Shown: piece after piece, positions 1 to 8,300 of the stretch
Numbering within the stretch: position 1 is the stretch's first letter
Layout of the letters: each line of letters opens with the position of its first letter
Notes under the pieces: generated by a model
The model's input: only the letters and a program-made list of their open reading frames with translations
Told to the model about the DNA's origin: nothing
The model's database searches: none
Position numbers and translations under genes: made by a program
From: an uncultured Spartobacteria bacterium
Lineage (GTDB): Bacteria > Verrucomicrobiota > Verrucomicrobiia > Chthoniobacterales > Chthoniobacteraceae
Direction: 5' to 3'
NCBI GenBank assembly: GCA_903933715.1
Contig: CAIZLD010000059.1
Span: 1 to 36,336, forward strand
Length of the DNA stretch: 36,336 nucleotides

Positions 1-19
1 CCATCGCCTCGTTTTCTGC

Positions 20-138
20 CACCCCTTTGGGGTGAGGCGCGGTTTTGCATTGACCGGTGGTGTCGCTAACGCTCAACCACCGGCTATGGGCTTCAAACCC
101 TTCGGGTTTGGCTCGATCTGAATGTCGATTCACCTAGT
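20..138. repeat. Structured dispersed repeat, left copy
   Basis: Three short hairpins follow one another: 20-34 (CACCC/GGGTG arms), 54-83 (CCGGTGGT paired with ACCACCGG) and 95-109 (AAACCC-TTC-GGGTTT). The segment 104-138 recurs in reverse orientation at 36299-36334 with a single one-base indel. No coding potential is evident. I infer a genome-wide repeat family. Confidence 0.6.
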
Positions 139-183
139 GGGCTGTCACGCGTTAAGCGATGAGTAAAGACACAAGCCCGGCCT

Positions 184-233
184 CGTTCCCAATCTCCGAT
201 TGGGAACGCAAGTGTCCGCGAAACTCTGTTTCG
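184..233 (+). repeat. Two-hairpin unit, copy 1
   Basis: The first hairpin is 184-208 (CGTTCCCAAT paired with ATTGGGAACG). The second is 219-233 (CGAAAC-TCT-GTTTCG). The spacer after the first hairpin starts GCA and leads into CCGCGAA, as in the copies at 16598 and 31362. Confidence 0.7.
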
Positions 234-301
234 ACAATCTTGGATTGCGTAAAAAAATCGAAGATGATCCAGAAGGCTTGATCTGTAAACTCGCGGTTTT
301 C

Positions 302-352
302 GAATCGGAGATTCACAGACAGGGGCGTTCCCCAATCAGGAGATTGGGAGCG
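302..352 (-). repeat. Two-hairpin unit, copy 2 (inverted)
   Basis: Read on the minus strand this has the same order as copy 1: the CGYTCCCAA-type hairpin (326-352) and then a small hairpin (302-314, GAATC-GGA-GATTC). It faces copy 1. Confidence 0.6.
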
Positions 353-402
353 AGAGCAAATCTTCGCTCTACCATCTATGTCCCGCGTGACAATCCACTA
401 GT

Positions 403-2616
403 CTAAAGGAGCTGATACGGATCGACGTCCACGGTCACCGTCACATCCTCGGGGAAGGTCAGTTTTTCGAGTACTTCGTTGAGAACGCGGGTCAGTTTCT
501 GGACGGTCCGGGTTTTCAAAATAAGGTGAAAACGGTAATTGCCGTGGCTCTTTTCCAGCGGCGCGGGAGCCGGTTCGCCGAGGGTGGTGTTGGCAGGCAG
601 GTGCTCTTTCAAGCGGCGATGGAGCGTTTCGAGCGAAAACTTGCCCCGCTCCTGGTGGGCGCAACGGACCGTAACCAGCACCATTTTGCTAAACGGCGGG
701 TATTCCCATTGCTTGCGCCATTCGATTTCCTGTTCGGCGAACCCGTCGTAATCGTGGTGCCGGGCAAACTGGATCGCCGGGTGGTGTGGCGTGAAACTTT
801 GCACAAAAACCTCTCCTTCCACATCGCCGCGTCCGGCCCGCCCGGCCACTTGGGTGAGAAGCTGGAAAGTGCGTTCCCCGGCCCGGAAATCGGGCATGTG
901 GAGCCCCATGTCGGCATTGACGATCCCCACCAGCGTGACGTTGGGAAAATGGAGCCCTTTGGCGATCATCTGGGTGCCGAGCAAAATATCGATTTTCCCG
1001 GTGCGGAAGGCGGTGAGCGTTTCCCGGTAGGCTTCCTTGCGGGTCATCGTGTCGGCGTCCATGCGCCGGATGACGGCTTTGGGAAAAAGCTTGCCGACGA
1101 TCTCCTCGACCCGCTCCGTGCCAAACCCGGCGAACTTGATCCCCGGCGCTTTGCACTCGGGGCATTTATTCGGGGCGACGGCGGTGTGACCGCAGAGATG
1201 GCAGATCAAGCGGTTTTCGGCCCGGTGAAAGGTGAGCGAGATGGAACAATTGGGGCACTCCGAGACGTAACCGCACGCCGGGCACGAGAGGGAAGTGGAA
1301 AAGCCGCGCCGGTTCAGGAAAAGGATCGACTGTTCCTTGCGCGCAAGCCGCACGTCGATGGCCGCCCGCAGTTTTTCGGAAATGATCGACGGGGCTTCGC
1401 CGCCGTGGGCTTCGAGCCGCATATCGATGATGCGGATGAACGGCATCTTGCGGTCATCCACCCGCAGGGCCATTCGCAGGAGCTTGTATTTGCCGATCGC
1501 GGCGTTGTGGAAGCTCTCCAGCGAAGGCGTGGCGCTGCCGAGCAGCACGGCGCATTTTTCCAATGAGCCGCGCAGCACGGCCAGGTCGCGGGCGTGGTAG
1601 CGCGGGGCTTCCTCTTGTTTGTAGGAGTTCTCGTGCTCTTCATCGACGACGATGAGCCCGAGGTTTTCGAGCGGGGCAAAGACGGCGCTGCGGGCTCCGA
1701 TGACGATCCGGGCCGCGCCGTTGTTGATCTTGTGCCATTCATCGTGCCGTTCCCCTTCGGAGAGGTGGCTGTGGAGCACTGCGACGCTTTGTTGCATCGC
1801 GGCAAACCGGCTCTTGAATCGCTCGACGGTTTGCGGGGTCAGCGCGATCTCCGGCACGAGCATGATGGCGCTCTGGCCCCGGTCGAGCACGCGCTGGATC
1901 GCCTGCAAATAGATCTCCGTTTTCCCGCTGCCGGTGACACCGTGCAGCAACAATGGCTTTTCGGGTTGATCGACGGCGGCGCAGACATGGCCGAAGACGT
2001 CCACTTGCTCGGGGTTGAGTTCGTGGGGGGCGGCGAGGACGAACGTTTCCCCTTCGTGCGGATCGCGGGTGACCGTCTCGTTTTCAGTGGCGACGAGCCC
2101 CTTGCGCACGAGCGATTGGAGGGCGGCCCGGTCGGCTCCGGCGTTTTTGAGCAGCGCGGCCACCGGCATCGTTTCCCCATCCCGCAGCGTATCGACCAGG
2201 GCGGCTTGTTTGGGGGCGCGGCGTTCGAGTTCGGCCAGGACGGCGGGGTCGATGGCCTGGACCAGCCGGGCGACGAGCCGTTGTTTGAACCCGACGTTCC
2301 CTTTGCGAATCACCTGCGGCAGGACGGCCCGCATCGCCGTCTCCACCGGGCAGCAGTAGTAATCGGCCATCCAGCGGGCCAGCCGGAGGAGGTTGGGGCT
2401 CAGGATCGGCCGTTCGCCGACGACTTTGAGGATCGGACGGATGCCGGGGACGTTGCTTTCGTCGAGCAACTCGATGACCGTGGCCAGCGCCTGCCGCTGC
2501 CGAACCGGGACCGATACGCGGGAGCCGGTCTGTACCCGGGCTTCCCATTCGGGCGGAATCGCGTAATCGAGAGCCACTCCTCCCGATTGATCGACGATGA
2601 CACGCGCAAATTTCAT
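403..2616 (-). CDS. priA: Primosomal protein N' (replication restart helicase PriA)
   Basis: PriA is the superfamily 2 DNA helicase that recognises stalled forks and reloads the replicative helicase. From the ATG at 2616 the protein has 737 residues, normal for the family. Visible are an N-terminal DNA-binding part (about 1-190), Walker A GVTGSGKT (226-233), the DEEH box (325-328), and eight cysteines in CxxC pairs (445/448, 454/457, 472/475, 485/488) that bind two zinc ions inside the helicase core. The frame also opens at a TTG at 2640, but the ATG gives the usual MKFARV-type start. It is divergent from the lytic transglycosylase, with 69 bp between the two starts. No other replication gene is nearby. 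Confidence 0.96.
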   Translation of the reverse strand: MKFARVIVDQSGGVALDYAIPPEWEARVQTGSRVSVPVRQRQALATVIELLDESNVPGIRPILKVVGERPILSPNLLRLARWMADYYCCPVETAMRAVLPQVIRKGNVGFKQRLVARLVQAIDPAVLAELERRAPKQAALVDTLRDGETMPVAALLKNAGADRAALQSLVRKGLVATENETVTRDPHEGETFVLAAPHELNPEQVDVFGHVCAAVDQPEKPLLLHGVTGSGKTEIYLQAIQRVLDRGQSAIMLVPEIALTPQTVERFKSRFAAMQQSVAVLHSHLSEGERHDEWHKINNGAARIVIGARSAVFAPLENLGLIVVDEEHENSYKQEEAPRYHARDLAVLRGSLEKCAVLLGSATPSLESFHNAAIGKYKLLRMALRVDDRKMPFIRIIDMRLEAHGGEAPSIISEKLRAAIDVRLARKEQSILFLNRRGFSTSLSCPACGYVSECPNCSISLTFHRAENRLICHLCGHTAVAPNKCPECKAPGIKFAGFGTERVEEIVGKLFPKAVIRRMDADTMTRKEAYRETLTAFRTGKIDILLGTQMIAKGLHFPNVTLVGIVNADMGLHMPDFRAGERTFQLLTQVAGRAGRGDVEGEVFVQSFTPHHPAIQFARHHDYDGFAEQEIEWRKQWEYPPFSKMVLVTVRCAHQERGKFSLETLHRRLKEHLPANTTLGEPAPAPLEKSHGNYRFHLILKTRTVQKLTRVLNEVLEKLTFPEDVTVTVDVDPYQLL

Positions 2617-2674
2617 CGCTACAAGGTGGCTTGAATCCAATTTAAGGTGAAGTTTTTTTAAAGCGTTCTAAACT

Positions 2675-2680
2675 GGAGAG
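2675..2680 (+). promoter_or_regulatory. Shine-Dalgarno of the lytic transglycosylase gene
   Basis: GGAGAG lies 5 bp upstream of the ATG at 2686 and supports that start. Confidence 0.55.
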
Positions 2681-2685
2681 GCTTT

Positions 2686-3297
2686 ATGTTGCGATTTGTC
2701 GGCAAACTCGGCTTCATTCTCCTGCTCGCCGCCTTCACGGCAGCGGCCGGGTTGCTCTATCAATCCGGCGATCCGCTTTACAAAGCGGCCGAATGGATGA
2801 GCCTGGGGCGCTATCATCGTTACGATGCGATGATCGAGGATGCGGCGCGCAAAAACGGGGTCGATCCGCAATTGCTTCGGGCGATAGTCTGGCGGGAGAG
2901 CGAGTTTCACCCGGACAAGACCGGCACGAGCGGTGAACGGGGGCTCATGCAGGTGGGGGAACCGGCGGCCAGCGATTGGGCGCGCGCCCGCCAGGTGGAG
3001 ACGTTCAAGCCGACCGATCTCTTTTCACCCCGGACTAATCTGGAGATCGGCTCTTGGTATTTGAAGCAAGCCCTGACGCACTGGGCCGCAAAGGATGACC
3101 CGGTCCCGTTTGCGCTGGCCGAATACAACGCGGGCCGCAAACGGGTGGAGCGTTGGATTGCGGCGTCAAAGACGGGAGCCGATGTAACGGCGGCGGACCT
3201 TCGTGCGCATATTGATTTCCCCAGCACGAGCGCCTATGTGGAGGCGATCCTCAAACGCCGGGGGTATTACGAGGAACAGGAAAAGAGCGGACGATAG
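2686..3297 (+). CDS. Lytic transglycosylase, SLT domain
   Basis: The protein is predicted to cleave peptidoglycan glycan strands in the periplasm, forming 1,6-anhydro-muramic ends. It has 203 residues. A hydrophobic N-terminal segment (about 7-26) can be a signal peptide or anchor. The SLT domain follows, with the catalytic glutamate in WRESEF (about residue 71), the GERGLMQV motif and the AEYNAG motif, all typical of the Slt70/MltE-like fold. It starts 69 bp from priA on the opposite strand and converges with the YcaC-like gene. It is single-domain and short, so I do not assign a specific mlt name. Confidence 0.9.
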   Translation: MLRFVGKLGFILLLAAFTAAAGLLYQSGDPLYKAAEWMSLGRYHRYDAMIEDAARKNGVDPQLLRAIVWRESEFHPDKTGTSGERGLMQVGEPAASDWARARQVETFKPTDLFSPRTNLEIGSWYLKQALTHWAAKDDPVPFALAEYNAGRKRVERWIAASKTGADVTAADLRAHIDFPSTSAYVEAILKRRGYYEEQEKSGR

Positions 3298-3351
3298 GCG
3301 CTGGAGTTGGCAACTGTCAGTCTGTGGAAAGGCAGTGGCAAAGCTCCCTGG

Positions 3352-3984
3352 CTATTCCTTGCCCTTCCGGGCCGCGTAGCTGGTCATCAAATTTCGGTAA
3401 TTGGGAACGTGCTCGGAGAGCAGATTCCCGAGCCCTTCGACGTCATTGCGCCAGTCCCGGTGCAGTTCGCTGGCCACGCTGAACCAGCTCATCAGTTGCG
3501 CTCCCGCTGCCGCCATCCGGGCCCAGGCCGCGTGCCGCATTACGTCATTAAACGTGCCGGAAGCATCCGTCACCACGAACACCTCGTAACCAGCCTCCAA
3601 TGCCGAGAGGGTGGGAAACGCCACGCACACATCCGTGACGACCCCGGCGATAACCAATTGCTTGCGGCCGGTCTTTTTGACTGCATCCACAAAATCGTCG
3701 TTATCCCATGCGTTGATCTGGCCGGGGCGGGCAATATGGGGAGCGTCCGGAAACTGGGCTTTGAGTTCGGGCACGAGCGGGCCGTTGGGCCCCGCCTCAA
3801 AGCTCGTCGTCAGAATCGTCGGGAGCTTGTAATATTTTGCGATGTCCCCGAGCGCGAGAACGTTGTTCTTAAATTCAGCGGGCGTGAAATCCTGGACCAA
3901 CGAGATCAGCCCCGATTGATGATCGATGAAAAGCACGGCGGCCTCTTCCTTGGAGATTCGGCGGTATTTGAATGCGGTATTCAC
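3352..3984 (-). CDS. Isochorismatase-family cysteine hydrolase (YcaC-like)
   Basis: This 210-residue protein has the Rossmann-like cysteine hydrolase fold of the YcaC/isochorismatase group. The conserved aspartate is D21 in FIDHQ and the nucleophile is C120 in GVVTDVC, preceded by the usual cis-peptide region. IARPGQINAWDN, the VTDASGTFN stretch and the C-terminal ELHRDWRNDVEGL resemble YcaC rather than true isochorismatases or nicotinamidases. The substrate of YcaC-type enzymes is not established, so none is named here. The start codon is GTG at 3984; no ATG lies near it. It is transcribed alone, converging with the transglycosylase gene. Confidence 0.88.
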   Translation of the reverse strand: MNTAFKYRRISKEEAAVLFIDHQSGLISLVQDFTPAEFKNNVLALGDIAKYYKLPTILTTSFEAGPNGPLVPELKAQFPDAPHIARPGQINAWDNDDFVDAVKKTGRKQLVIAGVVTDVCVAFPTLSALEAGYEVFVVTDASGTFNDVMRHAAWARMAAAGAQLMSWFSVASELHRDWRNDVEGLGNLLSEHVPNYRNLMTSYAARKGKE

Positions 3985-4076
3985 AAATACGAGATCGCCT
4001 CAGTTCGGTAAGACGAATGCCTCCAGCGAAATCTTTTCCCGGTGGGGGCCGGCTCGCGCACCTCGGTTCCATTGAC

Positions 4077-5066
4077 CTAATCCCCTTCCGGCTTCGGCTC
4101 GCGGGAGAGAATATCGGCGAGGACTTCCCGCGGCGATTTGCCCGCGTAAAGCAATCCGTGGACGGCGTCGATGATCGGCGTTTCGACCCCGTGATGCCGG
4201 GCGCTTTCGTAGGCGCTCAACGCCGTGGGCACCCCCTCGGCGACCATTTGCATCGAAGCTGTAATCGCTTCCGGCGATTCCCCGGCCCCGAGCCGTTCGC
4301 CCACAGAGCGGTTGCGGCTGTGGCGGGAAAAGCACGTCACCATTAGATCGCCAATGCCGCTCAACCCCCGGAAGGTAGCCCGCTGGCCGCCCAACGCCGT
4401 CCCGAGCCGGATCAGCTCGACCAGGGCGCGCGTGACCAGCGCCGCTTTGCTGTTGTCGCCAAAGCCGAGCCCGTCGCTGACCCCGGCCGCTATGGCAAAA
4501 ATATTTTTGAGCGCCCCGCCCAGTTCGATCCCGGCCACATCGGTGCTGGTGTAGACCCGGAATGTCTGCCCGTTCATGGCGAGCTGGATCTTCGCGGCAA
4601 TCGCTTCGTCGCTGCAACCCAGCACCACGGCAGTCGGCATTCCAATGGCCACTTCCTCGGCGTGGCTCGGCCCGGAAAGGACCGCCACGGGGTTGTGCGG
4701 CAAAAATTGAGTGATGATTTCGCTCATCCGCAACTCGCTCCCTTGCTCCAGCCCTTTGGTGCAGGAAACGAGCACCCCTTTGGGGTTCACGGCGGCGAGC
4801 ATTTGGGCCACGCCGCGCATCCCTTTGGACGGCGGCACCACGAGCAGCAGTTCCGCCCCAGCCACATCCGCCATCCGGGAGGTCGGCTCGACTTGGTCGT
4901 GCAGCCGGATGCCGGGCAGGAACGGCTCATTAACCCGCCGGGCGCGCAGTTCTTCAACGTGGTGCGGTTCATACCCCCAGAGGGTCACAGGCTCCCCTTT
5001 GGCGGCCATGAGGTTGGCGAGAGCGGTTCCCCACCCCCCGGCTCCGATAACGGCGATGCGGTTCAT
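4077..5066 (-). CDS. gpsA: NAD(P)H-dependent glycerol-3-phosphate dehydrogenase
   Basis: GpsA reduces dihydroxyacetone phosphate to sn-glycerol 3-phosphate for phospholipid synthesis in the cytoplasm. The 329 residues match the family length. The nucleotide-binding motif GAGGWGTALA is at 8-17, SGPSHAEEVA at 131-140, the catalytic lysine is K187 in LKNIFA, and GFGDNSKAALVTRAL follows at 201. The start codon overlaps the plsY stop by 4 bp (ATGA), so the two genes are translationally coupled. PlsY uses glycerol 3-phosphate made by GpsA, so the pair makes metabolic sense. Confidence 0.97.
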   Translation of the reverse strand: MNRIAVIGAGGWGTALANLMAAKGEPVTLWGYEPHHVEELRARRVNEPFLPGIRLHDQVEPTSRMADVAGAELLLVVPPSKGMRGVAQMLAAVNPKGVLVSCTKGLEQGSELRMSEIITQFLPHNPVAVLSGPSHAEEVAIGMPTAVVLGCSDEAIAAKIQLAMNGQTFRVYTSTDVAGIELGGALKNIFAIAAGVSDGLGFGDNSKAALVTRALVELIRLGTALGGQRATFRGLSGIGDLMVTCFSRHSRNRSVGERLGAGESPEAITASMQMVAEGVPTALSAYESARHHGVETPIIDAVHGLLYAGKSPREVLADILSREPKPEGD

Positions 5067-5683
5067 TTTTTCTTTTCGAATCGGCTTTCAGTGCCCGCCA
5101 GGAGGCGTTGGATGTTGGTACGATGCCGCCAGATCGCCAGGGCGGAGATGACGACGATAAACCAGAAAACGGCGCTCAATTGCCGCTGAAGGAACCAAAA
5201 AATCATCGGTAAACTGATCGCCGCGACGATCGAGGCCAGCGAAACATACCGGCTGGTGTAATAGACGATCCCCCAGATCGTCAGGCCGATTACCGCCGTC
5301 AGCGGGGTCAGCCCGATCAGAATGCCCGCCCCGGTGGCGACCCCTTTGCCGCCCTTGAACCCGAGCCATACCGGGAAGCAATGGCCCAGAAAACAGCCCA
5401 ACCCGGCGATAATGCCGAGCTGATCGGCGGGAAGGGAACAGGCCGGGCCTCCACAGGCGAGCCCTTTCATCGCCAACTGCACCGCGATGATCCCCTTGAG
5501 CACATCGAAGAAAAACACGAGGCTGCCCCAGGAGCGTCCCAGTGTGCGGACGACGTTGGTCGCGCCGATATTGCCGCTTCCATGTTGGCGAATGTCAATT
5601 CCCCGGCATTTGGCGACGAGAAATCCGGAAGGGATCGACCCGAGCAGGTAGCCAATCGCCACCGAAATAAAAGCACTTTGCAT
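5063..5683 (-). CDS. plsY: Acyl-phosphate:glycerol-3-phosphate acyltransferase
   Basis: PlsY transfers the acyl group from acyl-phosphate to glycerol 3-phosphate, giving lysophosphatidic acid at the inner membrane. From the ATG at 5683 the protein has 206 residues and several hydrophobic segments. Three family motifs are visible: GSIPSG (15-20), the GSGNIGATNV region (35-44) and GHCFPVWLGFKGGKGVAT (100-117). The open frame extends upstream to 5839, but that extension is Arg/Ser-rich and not family-like, so the internal ATG is chosen. It is first in the plsY-gpsA operon. Confidence 0.96.
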   Translation of the reverse strand: MQSAFISVAIGYLLGSIPSGFLVAKCRGIDIRQHGSGNIGATNVVRTLGRSWGSLVFFFDVLKGIIAVQLAMKGLACGGPACSLPADQLGIIAGLGCFLGHCFPVWLGFKGGKGVATGAGILIGLTPLTAVIGLTIWGIVYYTSRYVSLASIVAAISLPMIFWFLQRQLSAVFWFIVVISALAIWRHRTNIQRLLAGTESRFEKKK

Positions 5684-5879
5684 GGATTGGATTCTCTCTG
5701 GGCACGGCGACCCGGCAAGCAAATTTAAAGGGTCCGCCTGTTGCGAAAAATCAAGGTGTCGAAAGAAGCTCCGGTGGATCGGCCTCTCCGAGTACGATCG
5801 GAACGGCGCCCGGAAGCAAGAAAACGAGCATCGTCTCATCGCGCCCGGAGCGATTTACCAGGGACTTTTGGAACAGGCT
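5684..5879. other. plsY-hisD spacer with a short shared repeat
   Basis: This 196-bp spacer has no supportable gene. The 17-mer ATCGCGCCCGGAGCGAT at 5838-5854, with inverted ends ATCGC/GCGAT, recurs identically at 20790-20806. Both sites sit in spacers next to a minus-strand gene. No terminator-like hairpin with a T-run was found. Confidence 0.5.
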
Positions 5880-7166
5880 CTACTCCAAACGGATCGAGGC
5901 GGAACGCCCGTGGGCATCGAGCCCTTCAATGGAAGCGAACGTCTCGATGATCGGCAGCGACTGGCGCAGCGACGCTTCGTTAAAACGCACCAGGCTGGTC
6001 CGGCGCTGGAATTGATCGACCGTGAGGCCGGGAAACGATTTGCCCGCGCCGCCGGTGGGCAGTTCGTGTGAGGGGCCGGCCACGAAGTCGCCCCCGGTCA
6101 CGGGAGAATACCCCCCCAGGAAAATCGCCCCCGAGGTGCGAAGTTTTGCGGCGATCGCATCGTCGTTGGCGGTAACCACTGAAGCGTGTTCCGGCGCGAA
6201 CCCGTTGCAAAGGTCCACGGCATCGTCGATTTTCTCAACCAGCACGAGATAGGTGCTCGTATCCAGCACTTCCTGGATGTGCGCGGCGCGTTGAAGCCGG
6301 GCGGCCTGGGCGGCCACTTCCGTTTCCACGGCGGAAAGCAGCGGTTCGGAGTCGGTGGCCAATATGACCATGCTGTTGTGGCCGTGCTCGGCTTGGGCGA
6401 GCAGGTCGGCGGCAATCCACGCGGGACGGGCGGTCTCGTCGGCGATGACGAGGATTTCGCTCGGCCCGGGGAGCAGATCGACAGCGACGCGCCCGAATAC
6501 CTGCCGCTTGGCCTCCACGACATACGCGTTTCCAGGACCGTAAATTTTGGCGACAGGCCGGATCGACCCGGTCCCAAACGCCAGCGCGGCGATCGCCTGG
6601 GCTCCCCCGATTTTATAGATCTCGGTGGCTCCGGCATATTGCAGGGCATAAAGGAGCGAGTCGTTCACTGCCCCGTCGGGTCCGGCCGGGGTGGCGACCA
6701 CAATTTGCGGCACTCCGGCCACGGCGGCGAGCGTGCAGGTCATGACGGAAGTGGAAACCAGCGGTGCGGTGCCGCCGGGGACGTAAATGCCGACCCGCTC
6801 GAACGGGTCAAAGCGTTCGCCGACTTCCACCCCCTGCGCATTGAGCCCCGACCAATCGTGGCGGCGGCTTTTTTCGGCAAAGCTCTTTACATTGAGGTGG
6901 GCGGCGGCAACGGCGTCCCGGGTCGATTGGGGCACCCGTTGGATCGCCGCGGCAATCTCGGCCTCGCTCACGCGAACCGTGGCAGCGGTCAACTGCGGCC
7001 CGCCAAATTTCTGCGTCAGTTCAAAGACGGCGGCATCCCCTTCGGCCCGGACGCGGCGCACGATCTCGGCCACGGTGGCATGGACCTCCGCGCTCGGCTC
7101 CGCGTGGCGGTCGAGAAAAGCCAGGTTATGAGAAAAATCGGGATCGGAGTATCGCAGTGTGCGCAT
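5880..7166 (-). CDS. hisD: Histidinol dehydrogenase
   Basis: HisD carries out the last two oxidations of histidine biosynthesis, from L-histidinol to L-histidine, using NAD and zinc. From the ATG at 7166 it has 428 residues. Visible motifs are the GIYVPGGTAPLVST loop, the zinc-ligand region AQAEHGHNS, the catalytic FAPEHAS (Glu-His), and GGDFVAGPSHELPTGG towards the C-terminus. The frame could begin at a TTG at 7196, which I think less likely. No other his gene lies in the window, so the pathway genes are scattered or elsewhere. Confidence 0.95.
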   Translation of the reverse strand: MRTLRYSDPDFSHNLAFLDRHAEPSAEVHATVAEIVRRVRAEGDAAVFELTQKFGGPQLTAATVRVSEAEIAAAIQRVPQSTRDAVAAAHLNVKSFAEKSRRHDWSGLNAQGVEVGERFDPFERVGIYVPGGTAPLVSTSVMTCTLAAVAGVPQIVVATPAGPDGAVNDSLLYALQYAGATEIYKIGGAQAIAALAFGTGSIRPVAKIYGPGNAYVVEAKRQVFGRVAVDLLPGPSEILVIADETARPAWIAADLLAQAEHGHNSMVILATDSEPLLSAVETEVAAQAARLQRAAHIQEVLDTSTYLVLVEKIDDAVDLCNGFAPEHASVVTANDDAIAAKLRTSGAIFLGGYSPVTGGDFVAGPSHELPTGGAGKSFPGLTVDQFQRRTSLVRFNEASLRQSLPIIETFASIEGLDAHGRSASIRLE

Positions 7167-7232
7167 GGCGGCCGAAAACTTAGAGGTTGGCTGCAAGGAA
7201 CGTCAAGCTGTTGCTGGCGGACGCTTCATCCA

Positions 7233-7267
7233 AAAAAGCCGGCTTGCGAAAAACAAGCCGGCTTTTT
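7233..7267 (-). terminator. Strong intrinsic terminator hairpin
   Basis: AAAAAGCCGGCTTG (7233-7246) and CAAGCCGGCTTTTT (7254-7267) form a perfect 14-bp stem with a 7-base loop. The stem is flanked by A and T runs, so it can work in either direction. It lies 12 bp beyond the stop of the secreted-protein gene (minus strand) and isolates that gene from hisD. Confidence 0.88.
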
Positions 7268-7279
7268 GAAAATCTTTGG

Positions 7280-8212
7280 TTAGTAAGTAGGACTCTCGGG
7301 CGGCGAGACAGTCCCCGCCGGATCGTAGCCGACCGGGTCTTTAAGGATGTCCTGAATGATTTTATTGATGATCGGTGCCGAAGACGGAAAGCGCGCCAGG
7401 AAATGGAGCCGGAAATGGTTCAAAGCAATCCGGATATTCCTTGCATTGTTGCGACCACCCGGGACGCTTGCGGCCAGGGTTTTGGCGAAATAGGCAATAA
7501 AAACATTGATTACTTCAGGATCACCATTCCTGGCAAAGCCGCCCATGGCATAGACGATTTGGTCAAACGCCCTTCGATTGTCTTTCAAAATCCCTCCATG
7601 GCGATTCGGAGTCAAAAGGTTCGCGGCGAGAGTGGCAGCGGTGATGGCCATTTCTCTGCCCCGTTCCTTTTCGGTCCCGATAAAATTATTGTTAAGGGCG
7701 TTTAGAAGCGAGAAAGCGAGCAGCCAGGCTTTTTCCCTGGATAAACCGCTTTTAATGAAGCCAAAATTGAGCGTAGCGGCCAGTTGGGAGATCGCATCGG
7801 AGCTCAAATGGGGACTCAATAGAATGACGATTTTGGCCGCGTTCTTCCGGGTGAAGCCGTCGAGCCCAACGATTTGATTGATAATGGCCGCCTGCTGATT
7901 GGGATAGTTAAAGGAGACCCCGTTGATGATGGCGACCAGGAAGTTGATATCCTTTTTGGTGAGAAACCGTGCAATCAACTGCGCGTTGAAAGCCGCATCC
8001 TGCGCTCCGGTATTGGCGGTGATATCCCGCGCAATGGCATAGGCGGAATTATACTGGAAAGAGGCGGAAATTTGATCGGCGGCGGTTTTCGCCTGCGCCA
8101 GGGAAAGCACGTTAGCCGTTGCGGATTCCAGACCGAAACCAAGCGCCAGAACAAAGATGATGACCATCCTCGAAAAACAGCGCGGTTTCGAAGAAAGCGA
8201 TTCGGTAATCAT
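7280..8212 (-). CDS. Secreted protein of unknown function
   Basis: I do not recognise this 310-residue protein. It has a basic N-terminus, a hydrophobic segment (about 17-32) and a likely signal-peptidase site near SATANV. The mature part is Ala/Asn/Ile-rich and predicted mostly helical, with no visible catalytic motif and no cysteine. Stretches such as FLTKKDINFLVAIINGV and LSSDAISQLAATLNFGF suggest degenerate helical repeats, perhaps HEAT-like, but this is a guess. The C-terminus is Pro-rich (GTVSPPESPTY). The gene is visibly less GC-rich than its neighbours and ends in its own strong terminator, so it may be separately transcribed or acquired. Confidence 0.75.
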   Translation of the reverse strand: MITESLSSKPRCFSRMVIIFVLALGFGLESATANVLSLAQAKTAADQISASFQYNSAYAIARDITANTGAQDAAFNAQLIARFLTKKDINFLVAIINGVSFNYPNQQAAIINQIVGLDGFTRKNAAKIVILLSPHLSSDAISQLAATLNFGFIKSGLSREKAWLLAFSLLNALNNNFIGTEKERGREMAITAATLAANLLTPNRHGGILKDNRRAFDQIVYAMGGFARNGDPEVINVFIAYFAKTLAASVPGGRNNARNIRIALNHFRLHFLARFPSSAPIINKIIQDILKDPVGYDPAGTVSPPESPTY

Positions 8213-8300
8213 AAAACGTAAGTTGATTAAATCTTTTTCACTAAACGTGTGAATCTTAATCTGAGGCCTCTTTTTTTCAAAAGTTTTTTTAGGCTACCCC

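Larger units (their letters stand above)
134..401. mobile_element. Possible MITE-like element with 17-bp terminal inverted repeats
   Basis: CTAGTGGGCTGTCACGC at 134-150 is matched at 15 of 17 positions by the reverse complement of GCGTGACAATCCACTAG at 385-401. Between these ends lie two facing copies of the two-hairpin unit (184-233 and 302-352). The 268-bp size, inverted ends and lack of a gene suggest a non-autonomous element. No target-site duplication can be proved, because CTAG at the edges may belong to the inverted repeat. The right end abuts the priA stop codon. Confidence 0.35.

Noticed and set aside
526-2634. Two long plus-strand ORFs (346 codons each) opposite priA
   Set aside because: They are antisense to a well-conserved helicase gene, have no recognisable motifs and reflect the low stop-codon rate of GC-rich DNA.
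5684-5839. N-terminal extension of PlsY to the start of its open frame
   Set aside because: The extra 52 residues are Arg/Ser-rich and precede a canonical PlsY start, so the ATG at 5683 is used.
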